A stretch of 64,000 nt of DNA from Polytrichum commune (taxonomy: Eukaryota; Streptophyta; Polytrichopsida; Polytrichales; Polytrichaceae), in assembly GCA_950295325.1 (NCBI GenBank), contig OX485803.1, positions 24,426,001 to 24,490,000 on the forward strand. Reading direction: 5' to 3'. The translations under genes and the position numbers were made by a program. Positions 22,401-34,700 of this stretch are shown here, one piece after another. Below the pieces are notes generated by a model. The model was given only the letters and a program-made list of their open reading frames with translations, searched no databases and had not been told where the DNA came from. Every line of letters starts with the position of its first letter. Positions within the stretch are counted from its first letter, which is position 1.

Positions 22401-25083
22401 CACTTTGTGACTAAATTTTTACAATTCATGTATTCTTAGACACAGCAGCTACTGTAGAGGTTGCAATCTTTCACATACCATCCTGTGGCCCTTTTGTTTT
22501 GTGACTGCTCAGGATGTTTAGTATGAAGTAACAATTTTGTGTTCTTTTAGAAGGTACAATAATTATGGTAAATACTGTAGGCCACACTATTGAGCTTACT
22601 TCCACACTATAACATTGGGGGTAATGTTGTGGGTGCACACTATCTACCAACCCACAGTATTTAACATCAGAGGTTCATGGCGTAGGGAATGGTGTTTCTA
22701 TGGGACTGAAGATAGTGTGCATTTAAAAGACTTCCAACCTAGGGGAAGGAGGTGGGTATATAAGGGGGGGCATGACAAGTGTAATTAGGGTTGCACACTA
22801 TTTATTTGTGTGATGGTGTATACTGTGGGCCACACTATAGGGCTGCCCAGGGTAAGTCACACTATACATCTGCCCATACTTTTACCATAATCAGTTTAGT
22901 TGAATAGCAACTGGACAGGTTCACCCTGCCTGTGAGGGTTTCCTATGATTTGTGCACCAAATCCAGCAAACCTGGAGCAGTTCATACAAGTGTCAGTCAC
23001 CCATTTATATTGAGAATTTCTGTCTTTGCTGAGACAGATATACAACAAGCCCACATCTATTTGCTGGGGAGAAAGAAGAGGCTTTCATTCGAGTTCGAAA
23101 CAAGGTATCTATCTCCTCTTTAAGGCCAGTACTCTGGAATTCATTTGTAGGAGCTTCTGTATAGTGTCCATTCTTAGATCCACATCTAAGCTCACACCAC
23201 TCAACTACAGATGTCCTATAAAGACAAGTAACCGAATTAGGCCCACTTACTCCAAAAGATTCCTCTGGGAAGGCTATCTCATGGATTGTGTTATGTGTGG
23301 CAGGTGAAGGTACCTTTGTATGGCTGCGACTGCTACGCTTATGGGCTTGTGGCAGCTGGCCATGTTGATCTTGTCATAGAGTCTGGACTTAAGGTGGGAC
23401 TCTGTAGCCAAGGACTCTTCTTGACAATGTGGTTATTGCCGTTCACTGTTTATATTTGTATGACTTGTCCTCTTTTTTTCACTTCACTAAAGCAGCTACC
23501 GCAACACTTTATCAATTTGGCACAAAGTAATCATCCTCTTGGATGAATCTTCCATTGTCACACAGTAGTTGGTCAGAACATGTGAAAAAGATGAAGTGGT
23601 GTGAAAATAACTTCAATCTCGGCAAGCAAAGTGCCTAAACTGATAAGGGATTACGGGTATCGACAATCTCTAAGTTTGCAATCTCTTGAGATTCCCAATC
23701 TCCTTGATGAAGAGATCTGCGTTCACTTCAAAAAGAAAGCAGGCTTTTCCAAATTCGAACTAGCTTCTGACTCTTCCAGAATGTGGCAGCCTTATGATTA
23801 CTTGGCCATAGTCCCTGTTGTGGAGGGAGCAGGCGGTGTGATGACCAACTGGGATGGCCAGAAACTACGCTGGTATCCTGAGGATGGTATAATCATCTGC
23901 CTTTGCATTTTTTGAAAGTTTTGGAGGCATTTCTGGGTTATTTTACTTGAAATGATTGATACCCTTTGCAAGCTCAGGTAGATGTGTGTTGTTTGGATAC
24001 ATTACTCTCTGCACCTACTTCTCGTGTGATATGAAACACGCAATTATTGTGAGATAATTAGCAAATCTGATCGTGCATGTGGCCATTTGCCTCATGATTT
24101 TGGGGGCTCTCATGGATATCTTATTCATTATCAAATTGAAGATCATTAAATGGTCATATAAGACTTCCAATCACGTTGGCTATTGAGCCTAAAATGGTTA
24201 GCATATTTTGAGCATGTAGACCAATCTCTTTTAAACACGTGTCTTCTTTTTTTATGTCCGTTCTTAGATTCACACCTAACCACATATCACTTAAATATAG
24301 GTGCCCATATTATTGGAATGTTAGATTCAGGCATGTCTACTTTAAATACGAAATTATTGTCACCAAAGGCGTATCATGTGCAGAATGTGGGCAATAACCC
24401 AAGATAATTATTACATGGTGTTTTCAGTGAGGACTTCATTTCACTAGATTTAGGCACCCTATTTGATTAACCCACCATCCTGCATTTTGGCTACTGGGCT
24501 ATATCATTAGAGGCAACTGAAAGAGGCGATGTCTTAAATCATGTGTAATAGTTGTTGGAAATTCTTCTCCCTTTGAAGCACAGACTTTAATAGCTCGTGC
24601 GGAGGCTGTATGTTAGATGTTGTCATTGCTCCTGTAATATAGAATCATGCTATGGTCAATATTTTCTGTTTCAATTGCCCATCATTGGATATAAAATAAG
24701 TCATTGGTCTGAAATGAACACCAGTGATCTCTTCCGATCTAAGTTAAGCGGGCATATATGATCATTTAAGAAGGAAGAGATTCTTCACTTTGGTAATGAA
24801 TAAGAGATTCATATGAGCTTCGAAAGTCATGAGGAACTTGTCATGACCTCAATTTGAATTTGCTAAATATTCTTGTACTAATCGTGTGTTTAATATCCCA
24901 AGAAAAAGTGCCCATTTTAGGCCCTTTGCCTTGTTCTTATTGTGAAGTTTTCTTTTGACGCCATTGATTTTGTTCTGTTTTGCAGGTGAGGTAGGCATTG
25001 AAGTGGTGGCAGCTGGGAATGAGAGCTTACACAAAGCTGCTCTAGAATTACTAGAGTGGAAGAGCCGAAGCAAGAGCAACTAG
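19491..25083 (+). CDS. HISN7: Histidinol-phosphate phosphatase / inositol-monophosphatase-like protein IMPL2, nine exons
   Basis: Exons are 19491-19917, 20038-20116, 20956-21050, 21687-21736, 22237-22364, 23038-23104, 23304-23393, 23790-23886 and 24986-25083. All are GT-AG and in phase, giving 376 residues ending TAG. The inositol monophosphatase fold is shown by GEEWG (171-175), WVLDPIDGTKSF (187-198; metal-binding DPIDGT at 190-195) and PYDYLAIVPVVEGAGG (313-328; metal-binding D315). Order and content match plant IMPL2, the dephosphorylating enzyme of histidine biosynthesis acting on histidinol phosphate in plastids. The N-terminal about 80 residues are Ser-rich (MALSVSKSFCSSS) and look like a plastid transit peptide, so I prefer the ATG at 19491 over the in-frame upstream ATG at 19425, which would add 22 residues. 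Introns hold a MITE candidate, a poly-T tract and several foldback-family fragments. Confidence 0.94.
21822..21852. repeat. Poly-T tract in IMPL2 intron 4
   Basis: Near-pure T run followed by an AT-rich stretch; a simple repeat without evident function. Confidence 0.85.
22562..22891. mobile_element. MITE candidate in IMPL2 intron 5, 330 bp
   Basis: ATTATGGTAAA at 22562 is inverted as TTTACCATAAT at 22881-22891. Inside, CACACTAT motifs recur in both orientations near both ends (for example 'ggccacactat' near 22581 and near 22833). No ORF is present. The target duplication is unclear. Confidence 0.55.
23150..24930. repeat. Fragments of the dispersed foldback family in IMPL2 introns
   Basis: Family phrases occur at about 23160-23270 ('ccgaattaggcccacttac'), 23980-24350 ('gataattagcaaatctgatcg', 'gaccaatctcttttaaacacgtg') and 24720-24900 ('aagagattcatatgagctt', 'gacctcaatttgaatttgc'). 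Both orientations are present. Exons 7 and 8 interrupt the range but are not part of the repeat. Confidence 0.65.
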
Positions 25084-27533
25084 AAAATTTAATAGATCAG
25101 CGATTAACCTAGCTGACTCAATGCAAACACTGATTACCTAAACAAGTTGTATACTACAATCATGGCTCGAGCGTTCTGTCGGAAGCTCATGCTTCTGGAA
25201 ACATCCACTGGATTTTGCAGACTTAGGACTCATGATGTTCATGAGGTTGTCCTAAGAATCTTCGCCCAAGTAAGTGGTCTAGGAATAAAGTGATTTCAAA
25301 TTAATTGGTAAGCACAATTTTGAGATTTGATAGTGGAGAACGGGTTCTTGTCAGTGCTAACCGATTCTCACCTGAATAACAATGCAGGTTTTGAGTTCAC
25401 CTGGGGCTCTTGACCTGCCTTGTGGTTGTATCATTGTATGTTTACCTTGCAATGGGCAACGTCCATTTGTCTTGAAACAAAAACAAAAACACTTTATTCA
25501 ATATAGTAGCAGTGAACTGGGAGAACCCATTGCTAGTTGCAGGTGAACCGGTTGAAGTTCAAGACTTCAGGAACATTACCCATCATTTTAAGAGGAATCT
25601 ATAGAATATACCTTAAATTGATAAAGAAAAACTGAAAGATCACAAACATGTAACCGGTTGGACTTGGAAACACCAAGATTTTGACCGATTATGCCCAAAA
25701 ATCTCCCCGGACACTGTGTTGTAGAAGTCACACAATTGACATGGTGGAAATAGATTGTGCAAAAACTTCAAGGCCATAGGTTGCTAAAAAAACAATGGTA
25801 TGTTGAAGTGGCCAAACTGTCAAAATAACTTGTCAGATGTATGTGCTTCATGAGGGTTTAGAGGACAATTAAATCATGGATTTGTAGGATTTTGAAGTTA
25901 TTGAGGGTTATACACAATCTAAATGGCTATGCTTGGAAAAGAGAACACTTAATGTATATGGATTTTGTGTGGTCACTTTCTCAATTAGGCATATACATTT
26001 GAGTGGTACTTGGCAAGGTTTGTTGTTCTAAACAACATCAAAAAAACATGTTTCATGATGAGATTGGAGCATGTGCTCAAATTATGGATTTCTATTGATT
26101 TTATAACACTTCACACAACAAAGTCAACCATAAAGTTTAGGCAATTAATGGGGATGAAAACTTGGGTTCAACAAATCCGCAAAGTGTAGAACATGGTAGT
26201 AAGAGGGTAGTGTGACTGTTCTTAGGGGTGTTGTAGCGTGTTAGCACCTATGGGGTCCATTGGGCAGCTCATGAGCCTCACAATCGTCACATATAGGCTA
26301 CATTGGTGGCTACATTGGAAGGTACACTACATTGGTGGCTTAGCATAGGCATTGACATACTCACTAACATTGGTTGACAGATGACATGGCAAGGTCTAGT
26401 AGTAATCATGGCATGTTAATATGCCTAGTGGATCCAACGGCAACGCTTTACCGCCAACAACAAGTTAAACATTATTGGGAGTGAGGAGCATGCACACCTG
26501 TTGCTTCATAGCCTTTTGTACCTCACAGCAAAGCCTTGCAAGCTTGCAATAGAGTTTGCAGCTTACTCTCAACTCCCTTCAATTAGTAGACTTGATGTTG
26601 ATAGTTGTCTTTGTCATCATCATAAATTATGTAATCAACAACTTAAGGGTGAGGGGTTAACATGAATCATTTCAATGTTGCACGTGAGGATTATGATACC
26701 GATGATGAGTTGATGAATTGTTCATGATGTGCTACATGATGGATGATAGTGGCAATATCCTCATGGGATCTATTCAATGCGAATGAATCAAGGGTAGAAG
26801 GCAATCCATCAGTTGATAGTGAAGTTGGTGTAAGAGATATGCTAGGTAACATGCAATCACTCCCTCCATTTTTAAAGTAAATTATCAATTCACATGATCA
26901 GAATTTAAAGAAATGTGTCAAATGGTTGTGTTGGTCATAATTGAGAATGCTCAATCAACTTGACTCCACACATTATTTCAAGTTGCCCTTTGAAACTCAA
27001 ACCTCAACATCTTTCCAATTCCATGCTCTACATGAAACACATTAATATCAATCATTTTGATTCTTATTATTGAAATCGGTCTACATCTTCCTAGTGTGAT
27101 GTTGTCATTTCATTGTAAGTTGTATTAATTATGCTCTTGAAAATGATTTAGCGTGGCCAAATGAGGCAGAGAGATTGCAATTCAACACACTTAACTGTAA
27201 TTTCCCAAGATGCATTTGCATTCATAACATTATTCAGATACTATAAGTTGTTCAGTGGGACCCCTTATTAGTGGGAATGATTCTCAAATAGTGGTCACAT
27301 TCAATTTAAATGTGGAAAATACATGGGTTGGCAGGGTCTACTGTAGCTACTTTGCAAACCGTCTGAATAGTGTTATGTCATAGTGGACATATTCGTGGAA
27401 ATTAAGAACCCATGGAAGAATCCGCAACACTCATGATGCTTCGACGGGAGGACAAGGATGTATGTATAAACAATACTGTCATTGTGAGTTACGAAGGTTT
27501 GTCCTTACACATTGAGCTTGGCTCTCAACCTCA
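25084..27533. repeat. Intergenic DNA with diverged dispersed repeats
   Basis: 25510-25720 resembles 28385-28600: both carry 'ccggttga', 'gttcaagact', 'aataaagaaaaac' and a 'gattatgcccaa' end. About 25720-25900 resembles 4530-4700. 25960-26170 has diverged phrases of the foldback family. No gene is visible in the rest, including 26200-27530. Confidence 0.5.
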
Positions 27534-27591
27534 TTGACAGATGCGCATGCGGTTCACACACAGATGACTTTACAACTTTACAAAAACCCAG

Positions 27592-28995
27592 AGATGTCTA
27601 ACATTTACCTGGCTGGACTTGGAAACACTGAGATCTCAACAGGTTATGCCCAAAAATCTCCCCGAGACACTGATGCCAGGGACCAAGAGATCGGCGAAGG
27701 TGTCCAAATTGTTGCAACCCACCCAAAAATAAAACAAAAATGCCCGTCAGAACACTCTCCTTCCATCACCGCCTGCGGAATGGGCATGCGGGACGTTCAT
27801 CAAGCAAACTACCCTCTGCCATTGCTGGAGAAGGTGGTCGTAGTATTCGCGCTCAGGAAGGAGAGTCATGTCTCATCGTCCGGGATGAAGATCTCGTCTG
27901 TATTGGAGAACACAGATCAAAGGTACGCACTATAGAACAGATCCTGTTCAAGTATAGTCGTGGTAGACGATAGCCCAAGCTCTTTTCTAAACGGCCTCCT
28001 CTCACTCTTCCCAACGCTTATGGGATAACCCATCCCCTTCTTTAGAGTCACACTCCATCTTCCTCAGAACCCTCCTTGGCAGTCCCTGTTAGATAACTCC
28101 TAAGCGTGCATTTCTCTCCCGTTGTCTACCGTAGAGGCGGCTCCATTCCATCTTTACGAGTCCCGGAATGTAGTTTCCACGTGGGGATCCAAAAATGATA
28201 AGAAAAGTGGCTTCAATCTCGGTTTGGAATTGCTAACCATCTTGTACTGATCAAGTGTTTCACATCCTAGGTGAAGTAGGCTAGTCGGAAAAAGTAACCA
28301 TTCCAAGACCCGTCTACCTTAGACAGTTTCCATGTGAGCTCCTTCCAAACAACCAGAATCTCCACAGCAGGCAATGAACGGCGAGAACCGACTGCTAGCT
28401 ACATATGTACCGGTTAAGCATGAGGAATAACCGGTTGATGTTCAAGACTCCAGGAAACTTATGGATTATTCTGGAACAATGTACCTCCAATTAATAAAGA
28501 AAAACCGAAAGATGTCAACATTTATCGGATTGAAGATGTGAACACTAGGATCTCAACTGATTATGCCCAATTATCTCCCCGAGACACTGTTATTAGGGAC
28601 GCCGAGAATGGAGAAGGTGTCCAAATTGTTGCAACCCACCCAAAAATAAAATAAAAATGCCCGTCAGAACACTCTCCTTCCATCACCGCCTGCGGAATGG
28701 GCATGCGGGACGTTCATCAAGCAAACCACCCTCTGCCATTACTGGAGAAGGAGATCGTAGGTATTCGCGCTCAGGAGGGAGAGTCATGTCTCATCGTCCG
28801 GGATGAAGGTCTTGTCTGTATTGGAGAACACAAATCAAAGGTACGCACGATAGAACAGATCCTGTTCAAGTATAGTCATGCCAGATGAGAGCCCAAGCTC
28901 TATCCTAAACAGCCTCCTTTCGCTCTTCCCAAAGCTTATGGGACAACAAACCCCTTCTTAAGAGTCACACCCCATCTTCCTCCGAGCCCTCCTTG
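27592..28995. repeat. Direct duplication of a ~485-bp unit (27592-28080 and 28514-28995)
   Basis: The two copies share long identical runs, for example GCAACCCACCCAAAAATAAA and GCATGCGGGACGTTCATCAA, and differ by scattered substitutions and small indels. The offset is about 920 bp. A shorter related end ('ggaaacactaggatttt') follows at 28995 and another at 25660. Foldback-family sequence lies between the copies at 28195-28330. Open frames with similar peptides appear in both copies because of the duplication; I recognise no domain. Confidence 0.85.
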
Positions 28996-30418
28996 GAAAC
29001 ACTAGGATTTTGACCAATTATGCCTTCAATCTCCATGGACACTGGAGCTCTGGCGTCTGTCACCTTCATTCGGCTGGTACTTGCCCGAACAAGCGTCTGT
29101 GCTCCCATAGCCGCGGTTTCATTCACGTGGATTCGATGGAGGCAAGTGGAATTGCAATCGGCAAGGGCGAGGGCAATGAAGGTGACACCTGACAACAATT
29201 CCGACGAGCTCTACAGGTCGAATTCACTTGGCATCGCTACTGGCAAGTCGAATTCAGTCGGGAAGGCTGTTTTTTTGGTTTAGATCATACTGGGTGAAGA
29301 ACTGAGTTTTCCAAAAAGTTGTGAGTTTTCCAAAATATGGCATCTTTATTTGATACAGGGCCACAAATTTGTTGAAATCAGTCGCGTTGCAGCATGTGGC
29401 TAGGTTTTCAGGGCAACATGCTTGAAGGTGAGAGAATGAGCAGGAATGCAGGGCGGAGAGAAAAATAGGAGAGAAAAATAAAAATAAATAAAAAATAAAA
29501 AATAAAAAGAAGCAGGTACTCATAGCCTTGATACATCGGGGCTGGATGGGCCAGCTAACCGGTGGTCCCGGCTAGGGAGGCATTTGGTTGGGTCGGTTTA
29601 GTGTGGCAAGGCACCAGCCACTACTCTAGCTAGGATACTCAAAAAGTGCTTTAGATAATGCATATTATAAAAAACTTGCCCAACCAAAGGTGCACCTTTC
29701 CTGAACTCTTTCCAACACAATAGAAAGCGAAGAAACAATGTCCCCGATCCTTTTCTTGAAACGTGCACAAACGGGATTCGTTGATAACATGTCCAACCTA
29801 AGGCAACGACACATGCTCCGGCTAGCTAGCTGGAAGGGGGGGTGCCTTGCAACCAACCAACTGGAGCACATGCGGGCCTTTGTCCCTAGCTCCTTGGTTG
29901 GCCGTCGTCTGCCACGGGGGGGGGGGGGGGATCCAAACCGGGGAGACTGGCTAGCTTGGACACCTGTCCCCTCGATGTGGCAAGGCTCTCAAATAATTGA
30001 AGGGGGAGCAATATTGCAGATCCACCCAAAACTCTAAAAAAATTGAGGATTCATCAAATCCATCACAAGGATTTTATGCTAGGGGCCGGCCCGAACTCTT
30101 TACATGAGTCGGATTGGGCTCATCCGGTGGATAATGAACATCTCTATCATTGGTCCATAAATGATTAATTCTCTTCATTACATTTTCCCTTCAAACACAT
30201 CAAGACCTAAAGTTGGGCCTCATCACTTTACATGTGACAGGTTGGGCCCACAAAAAGTTTATAATGTTGGGCCAGATTGAGGGTTTAATTGCACATGAAA
30301 TGGGCCAATCCTTGGGGCGGCCCCAAGCCGTGTATAAAGTGGACCTAAGATAAAAGCATATGGAGAAGGTAGGCCGAGTGTGGTCTTAGGTGAGGGGATG
30401 TGGCACAACATGCACTAA
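28996..30418. other. Intergenic DNA with simple repeats
   Basis: Contains an A/T-rich simple repeat of AAAATA units at about 29470-29510 and a G13 run at about 29918-29930. No gene is supportable. The region ends at the target-site TAA of the Harbinger-like element. Confidence 0.55.
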
Positions 30419-30765
30419 GGGGTTGTTTACATCATGGACCATGAAGTTTTCCCTTGCTCTTTTAAAATATGTGATTGGTTGTTGAACTTGTCTTGGGACA
30501 ACTTCAGTTTACATCAAGGAAAAAAAATGTAATAGTGACCACAAAGCTTGAGGTCCCCAAAAGGCCTATTGTCAAGCCTACATTATCCACTGTCATGATC
30601 CAACGGTTTTTGCCGTGAGAGAGATAAAAGAGGTTCTCTCACTACAAATGTTAGGGGACCATGGTAGAGAAATGCCGTTTTAATTTTTGTAATTGTTAAA
30701 ATGTTACTATAGTTATGAGGAGAGGAATGAAGAAGAAGGGAAGAAGGTCAACACATGAAGAAAGA

Positions 30766-30870
30766 TGTCGTGTAAACTAAGATCGTTAAACACAACAGAT
30801 CGAGTGTCGTTGTCAACATCAATAGCAAAATAAAATAACAAACTAAAATGCTAACAACCACCTCTTCAAG
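30766..30870 (-). repeat. 105-bp repeat, outer copy
   Basis: Identical over 105 bp to 31305-31409. It lies between the 3' terminal repeat core and the target-site duplication, where nothing should be. On the element strand it starts CTTGAAGAGG and ends CACGACA. Confidence 0.92.
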
Positions 30871-30871
30871 A

Positions 30872-31302
30872 TGAGGGTTTCTCTCTCCAAGCTTAAGAAA
30901 CTAAAATATCTCCTTACAAAGCTTAAGAAACTCTAAAATTCACACACAAGAGTCAAGCTATCTCTCACTCCACGAAGGGAGAATCCAAGAGTGCAAGTGG
31001 TGGAGAAAGAATGCAAAGGCTTTACTCATAATCTACTACACCATAGCCATGAGAAAGCAACAACAAGCTCTCTCTCTCTCAAAACACACTCACAAGACTT
31101 GACTTGACAACAATGGCAAGTCAAGAGGCCTTCCTCTCCATACAACCCCAATCCAATGTGGAGTTCATCCATGGAGTGGATGAACAACTAACTAGGACTC
31201 CCAATGGAGTCCGTTACTCATCCCAACACACATGGACTCCTAATGGAGTCCATTTACTCCTAAGTTGACGTGACTTAGCCCCCGATGTCACCTCACGTGA
31301 CA
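30872..31302 (-). repeat. 3' terminal repeat core (431 bp)
   Basis: Identical on reading to 40391-40821. On the element strand it starts TGTCACGTGAGG and ends AACCCTCA. It contains a (CT)n tract and duplicated short phrases such as 'tggactcc'. Confidence 0.9.
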
Positions 31303-31304
31303 GC

Positions 31305-31409
31305 TGTCGTGTAAACTAAGATCGTTAAACACAACAGATCGAGTGTCGTTGTCAACATCAATAGCAAAATAAAATAACAAACTAAAATGCTAACAACCAC
31401 CTCTTCAAG
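31305..31409 (-). repeat. 105-bp repeat, inner copy next to the polypurine tract
   Basis: On the element strand this copy directly follows AGTGGGGGCA, which looks like a polypurine tract, and is joined by the dinucleotide GC to the 431-bp core. This suggests the true LTR begins here (TGAAGAGG...) and ends with the core (...CCCTCA), about 536 bp. Confidence 0.7.
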
Positions 31410-31734
31410 TGCCCCCACTAGCAGATAAGGAGCCCCTCCAATCGGCTAGGAACAAACACACTCATCGATAGAGTTGTTGAACATGATGAAGTTGTTGCTA
31501 CATCTATACATATTTAATTAGGTAGTAGTAATCGAAGGAATTAAACTCGTGATTGACAAAGTAATCCAAGAATTGTAGGCTGGGTGCAATGTGAGCCCCA
31601 TCCTTAATCGCCTTCAACAATTAATGTTGAATTCTTGGATAACTCTTTCAATGTGGTTTTCAATCCCATAAAATTTCCAACCAACTAAATAACAACTTCA
31701 CCACTAAAACATGTGGTAAACATCCACAAAGTCC

Positions 31735-34700
31735 TCAATCATGACCATTAACGGCCACGGAATGAGAGGCTTTCCGACAACGAGGACAAACCCAATTGCC
31801 AGAAGGAAGAGTCAAAAGGGGAGGTGTCAAACATGCCATGTGCCATCCACGTTGACATTGGTCGCACAATAACATTGTTGCAGCTCCTTTCTTCTCTCCA
31901 CAAACATAACAAGGCAGACCCTGTGGCACAACCGCCAACTCGGGATGCACAGAGCCGTCGATGGGAAGGTGACATGGAGCACAATTCTTTGAATGCTCAC
32001 GACATTCCCGTCCATCCTTGCCTTCAAGCAATAATATACCACTTGGCAAGACATCTTTTACCCGCAAAATCGTGCGCCCAGCCTTGACATCCAATGTCGT
32101 AGGCGCCTCCCGTTGCAAGTAAACATAATCCCCCTTGGAAAATCTACGAACCTGAGGTCGATAAGCTCCACTGCGGATCCGGGCATACCGTAATGTATCA
32201 CGATGTTGAGCAATATTCAAGTTCTCCATAGCCATAGGCATGGCCTTTTGGAAGAACGCTGCTCGGTCATGAAGACATTGAGCCCAAACATCTGGATCAT
32301 CCAAGTTTACCACGGGAGCCAATTTCTCTCGCACCGAGCTAGGTAAAATTGGTTCCCGTCCATACAAGAGTTGGTAAGGATTATAGGATGCCAAAGATGC
32401 TTGCCTGCTGAAACGATAACCCATTGCTATCCATGGTAACATCAAGTCCCAATCGCGATGGTTGCCATGAAGCAATCCATACTTCCGCAAACCGCGCTTA
32501 ACCGTCTGAACAACTCGTTCAGCTAAGCCATCTGCCTCAGGGTGATCTCTGGAAGTTGTCCGATGATCAATAAAAGCCTTGGTGCACAAAGCCTCGAAAG
32601 ATCCAAGAAATTCTCTCCCTTGATCCGTCAACACCTCTGCAGGTGCTCCAAACCGTGCCAAAACTCGATCAAGAAATGCCATAGCCGCCAATTCTGAGGA
32701 ATTTTGGGGAAGAGCCACGAGTTCAATCCACTTACTAAAATGCTCCACCATCACCAGCACATACTTGGAGCCACGTGGAGTGATAGTAAGTGGTCCGGCA
32801 AAATCCAAAGACCAACGATATCTCAAGCCCATAATAGGTAAAGGCTGAAGTTGAGGTGATAAAGTATTAAAACTTGACCTGACCCGGTCACATACTTCAC
32901 ATCTAGAAACATAAGCGGCAACCTGTTGATACATACCAGTCCACCAATATTGGTTGCGCAACATAGAGTGTGTCCTTCGCACTCCAAAATGTCCAAGCTC
33001 CTCGTGCACTTGCCGCACCAAAGAAGCTCTTTGATCTGGCCTTGGAACGATGCGCCTCGTTCCGTTCGGCCACACACGAAATAACAAGCTGTTTGCCCAA
33101 CGAAACCTTGTTATCCTGTGACTAACTCTATCTCGCTCCATAGCAGATAGTCCAAGAGGAAATATCCCTTGTTGAAGTTTGTGCAAGACCGCCTGGTCTT
33201 CCCACACATCACTAACAACGAGAGATTTATCAACCTCCTCATCCTGTTCTTCTACAAGGATCTCAGCAGCCAATCCCGACATCATTGTGAGATATGTGGC
33301 AGCATGCCAACCCGGCACTGCCTCACGATCACAATCTCCATGCCACCTGGCTCCAGTTAAATCCTCATCTGAAGGACTTGGATTGCGAGACAATCCGTCT
33401 GCATCCAAGTTGGCAATTCCTGCTCGGTGAACAACTTCAAAATCATATTCTTGAAGTAACAATGCCCACCTAGCAAGTTTCCCGGTGAGCTTATTTGATT
33501 CCATAAGCCATTTTAAAGGCTGATGATCAGTCACCAAAGTAAACTTTTGCCCATACAAATAAGGTCGAAAATGTGCAATGGCCCAAACGGCCGCCAAGGC
33601 CTCGCCTTCATAAGAAGAATAATTAGATTCAGCACTATTATTACTTCTAGATGCATAAGCCACCACATATTCCTTCCCCTCTTCATCTTTCTGTGTCAAT
33701 ACCGCTCCCAATCCCACTGCACTCCAATCCGTGTGCAATTGAAAAGCTCTAGACACATCCGGGCGTCGAAGCACTGGCGCAGAACCGAGCCTCTGCTTCA
33801 ATGTATCAAATGCCTGTTGTTGTTCCCGACTCCAAATCCATGGTTGGTCTTTCCCCGTGAGAATGGTAAGAGGTTTGGCAATCAAACTAAAGTTTTTGAC
33901 AAACCTCCTATAATAATTTGCCAATCCTAGAAATGCACGAAGCCGTGGTACATCACTAAGTGCGGGAATTTTGTGCAAAGCGTCCACCTTCGCCTGTTGC
34001 ACACCAAGACCGCCAGGAACAATCATGTGGCCCAAATAGGGCAATTGATCATGGAAAAACTTACATTTACCATGATGTAAACGGAGTCCCCACCGTTGAA
34101 GTCGTTCAAATACCGCTTGCAAATGTCTCACATGATCCTGTGGACTATTACTAAAGATGATAACATCATCAATGTAACATCTAGCAAACGGAAAACCGGC
34201 CAATAATTGGTCCATCACCCGCTGGAATTCAGCTGGTGCATTCTTGAGACCAAATGGCAGAAATTTCCAATGATAAAGTTGATCCTTGCCATCTTTATCA
34301 ATTCCCCAAAATGCGGTCTTCACCCGATCACCCAACAACAAAGGTAATTGATGATAACCAGACCTCAAATCCAGAGTGCTAAAGATTCTAGAAAATCCCA
34401 GTGCATCAAACAACTCCTCCGGCATCGGCATTGGATATCGATCCGACTTGGTCTTGCGGTTGACTGGACGATAATCACCACACATCCGTTTTTCCGTCCA
34501 GTTGCCAAAGATATCCTTCTTTGACGGCATAACCGTGGCACAAGCATACTCTCCATTGGAGAGTTCAATCAATTCCGCTGCCAATAACTCTTGACATCGA
34601 GTTTGAACACCCAACCTTTCAGAGGTACTAAGTCTGTACGGCCATCTGAAAATAGGGTGGTCGTCCTCGAGTTGAATACGAACAGGTTTACCTTTATATC

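Noticed and set aside
29918-29930. G13 run as a regulatory G-quadruplex
   Set aside because: A lone homopolymer run that could be slippage or a sequencing artefact; no gene nearby depends on it.
30872-31302. Taking the 431-bp repeats as ordinary complete LTRs with flanking TSD at 30867-30871
   Set aside because: A 5-bp match AAGAT does lie there too, but the MITE sequence resumes only outside the 105-bp repeat, so that edge is not the insertion boundary.
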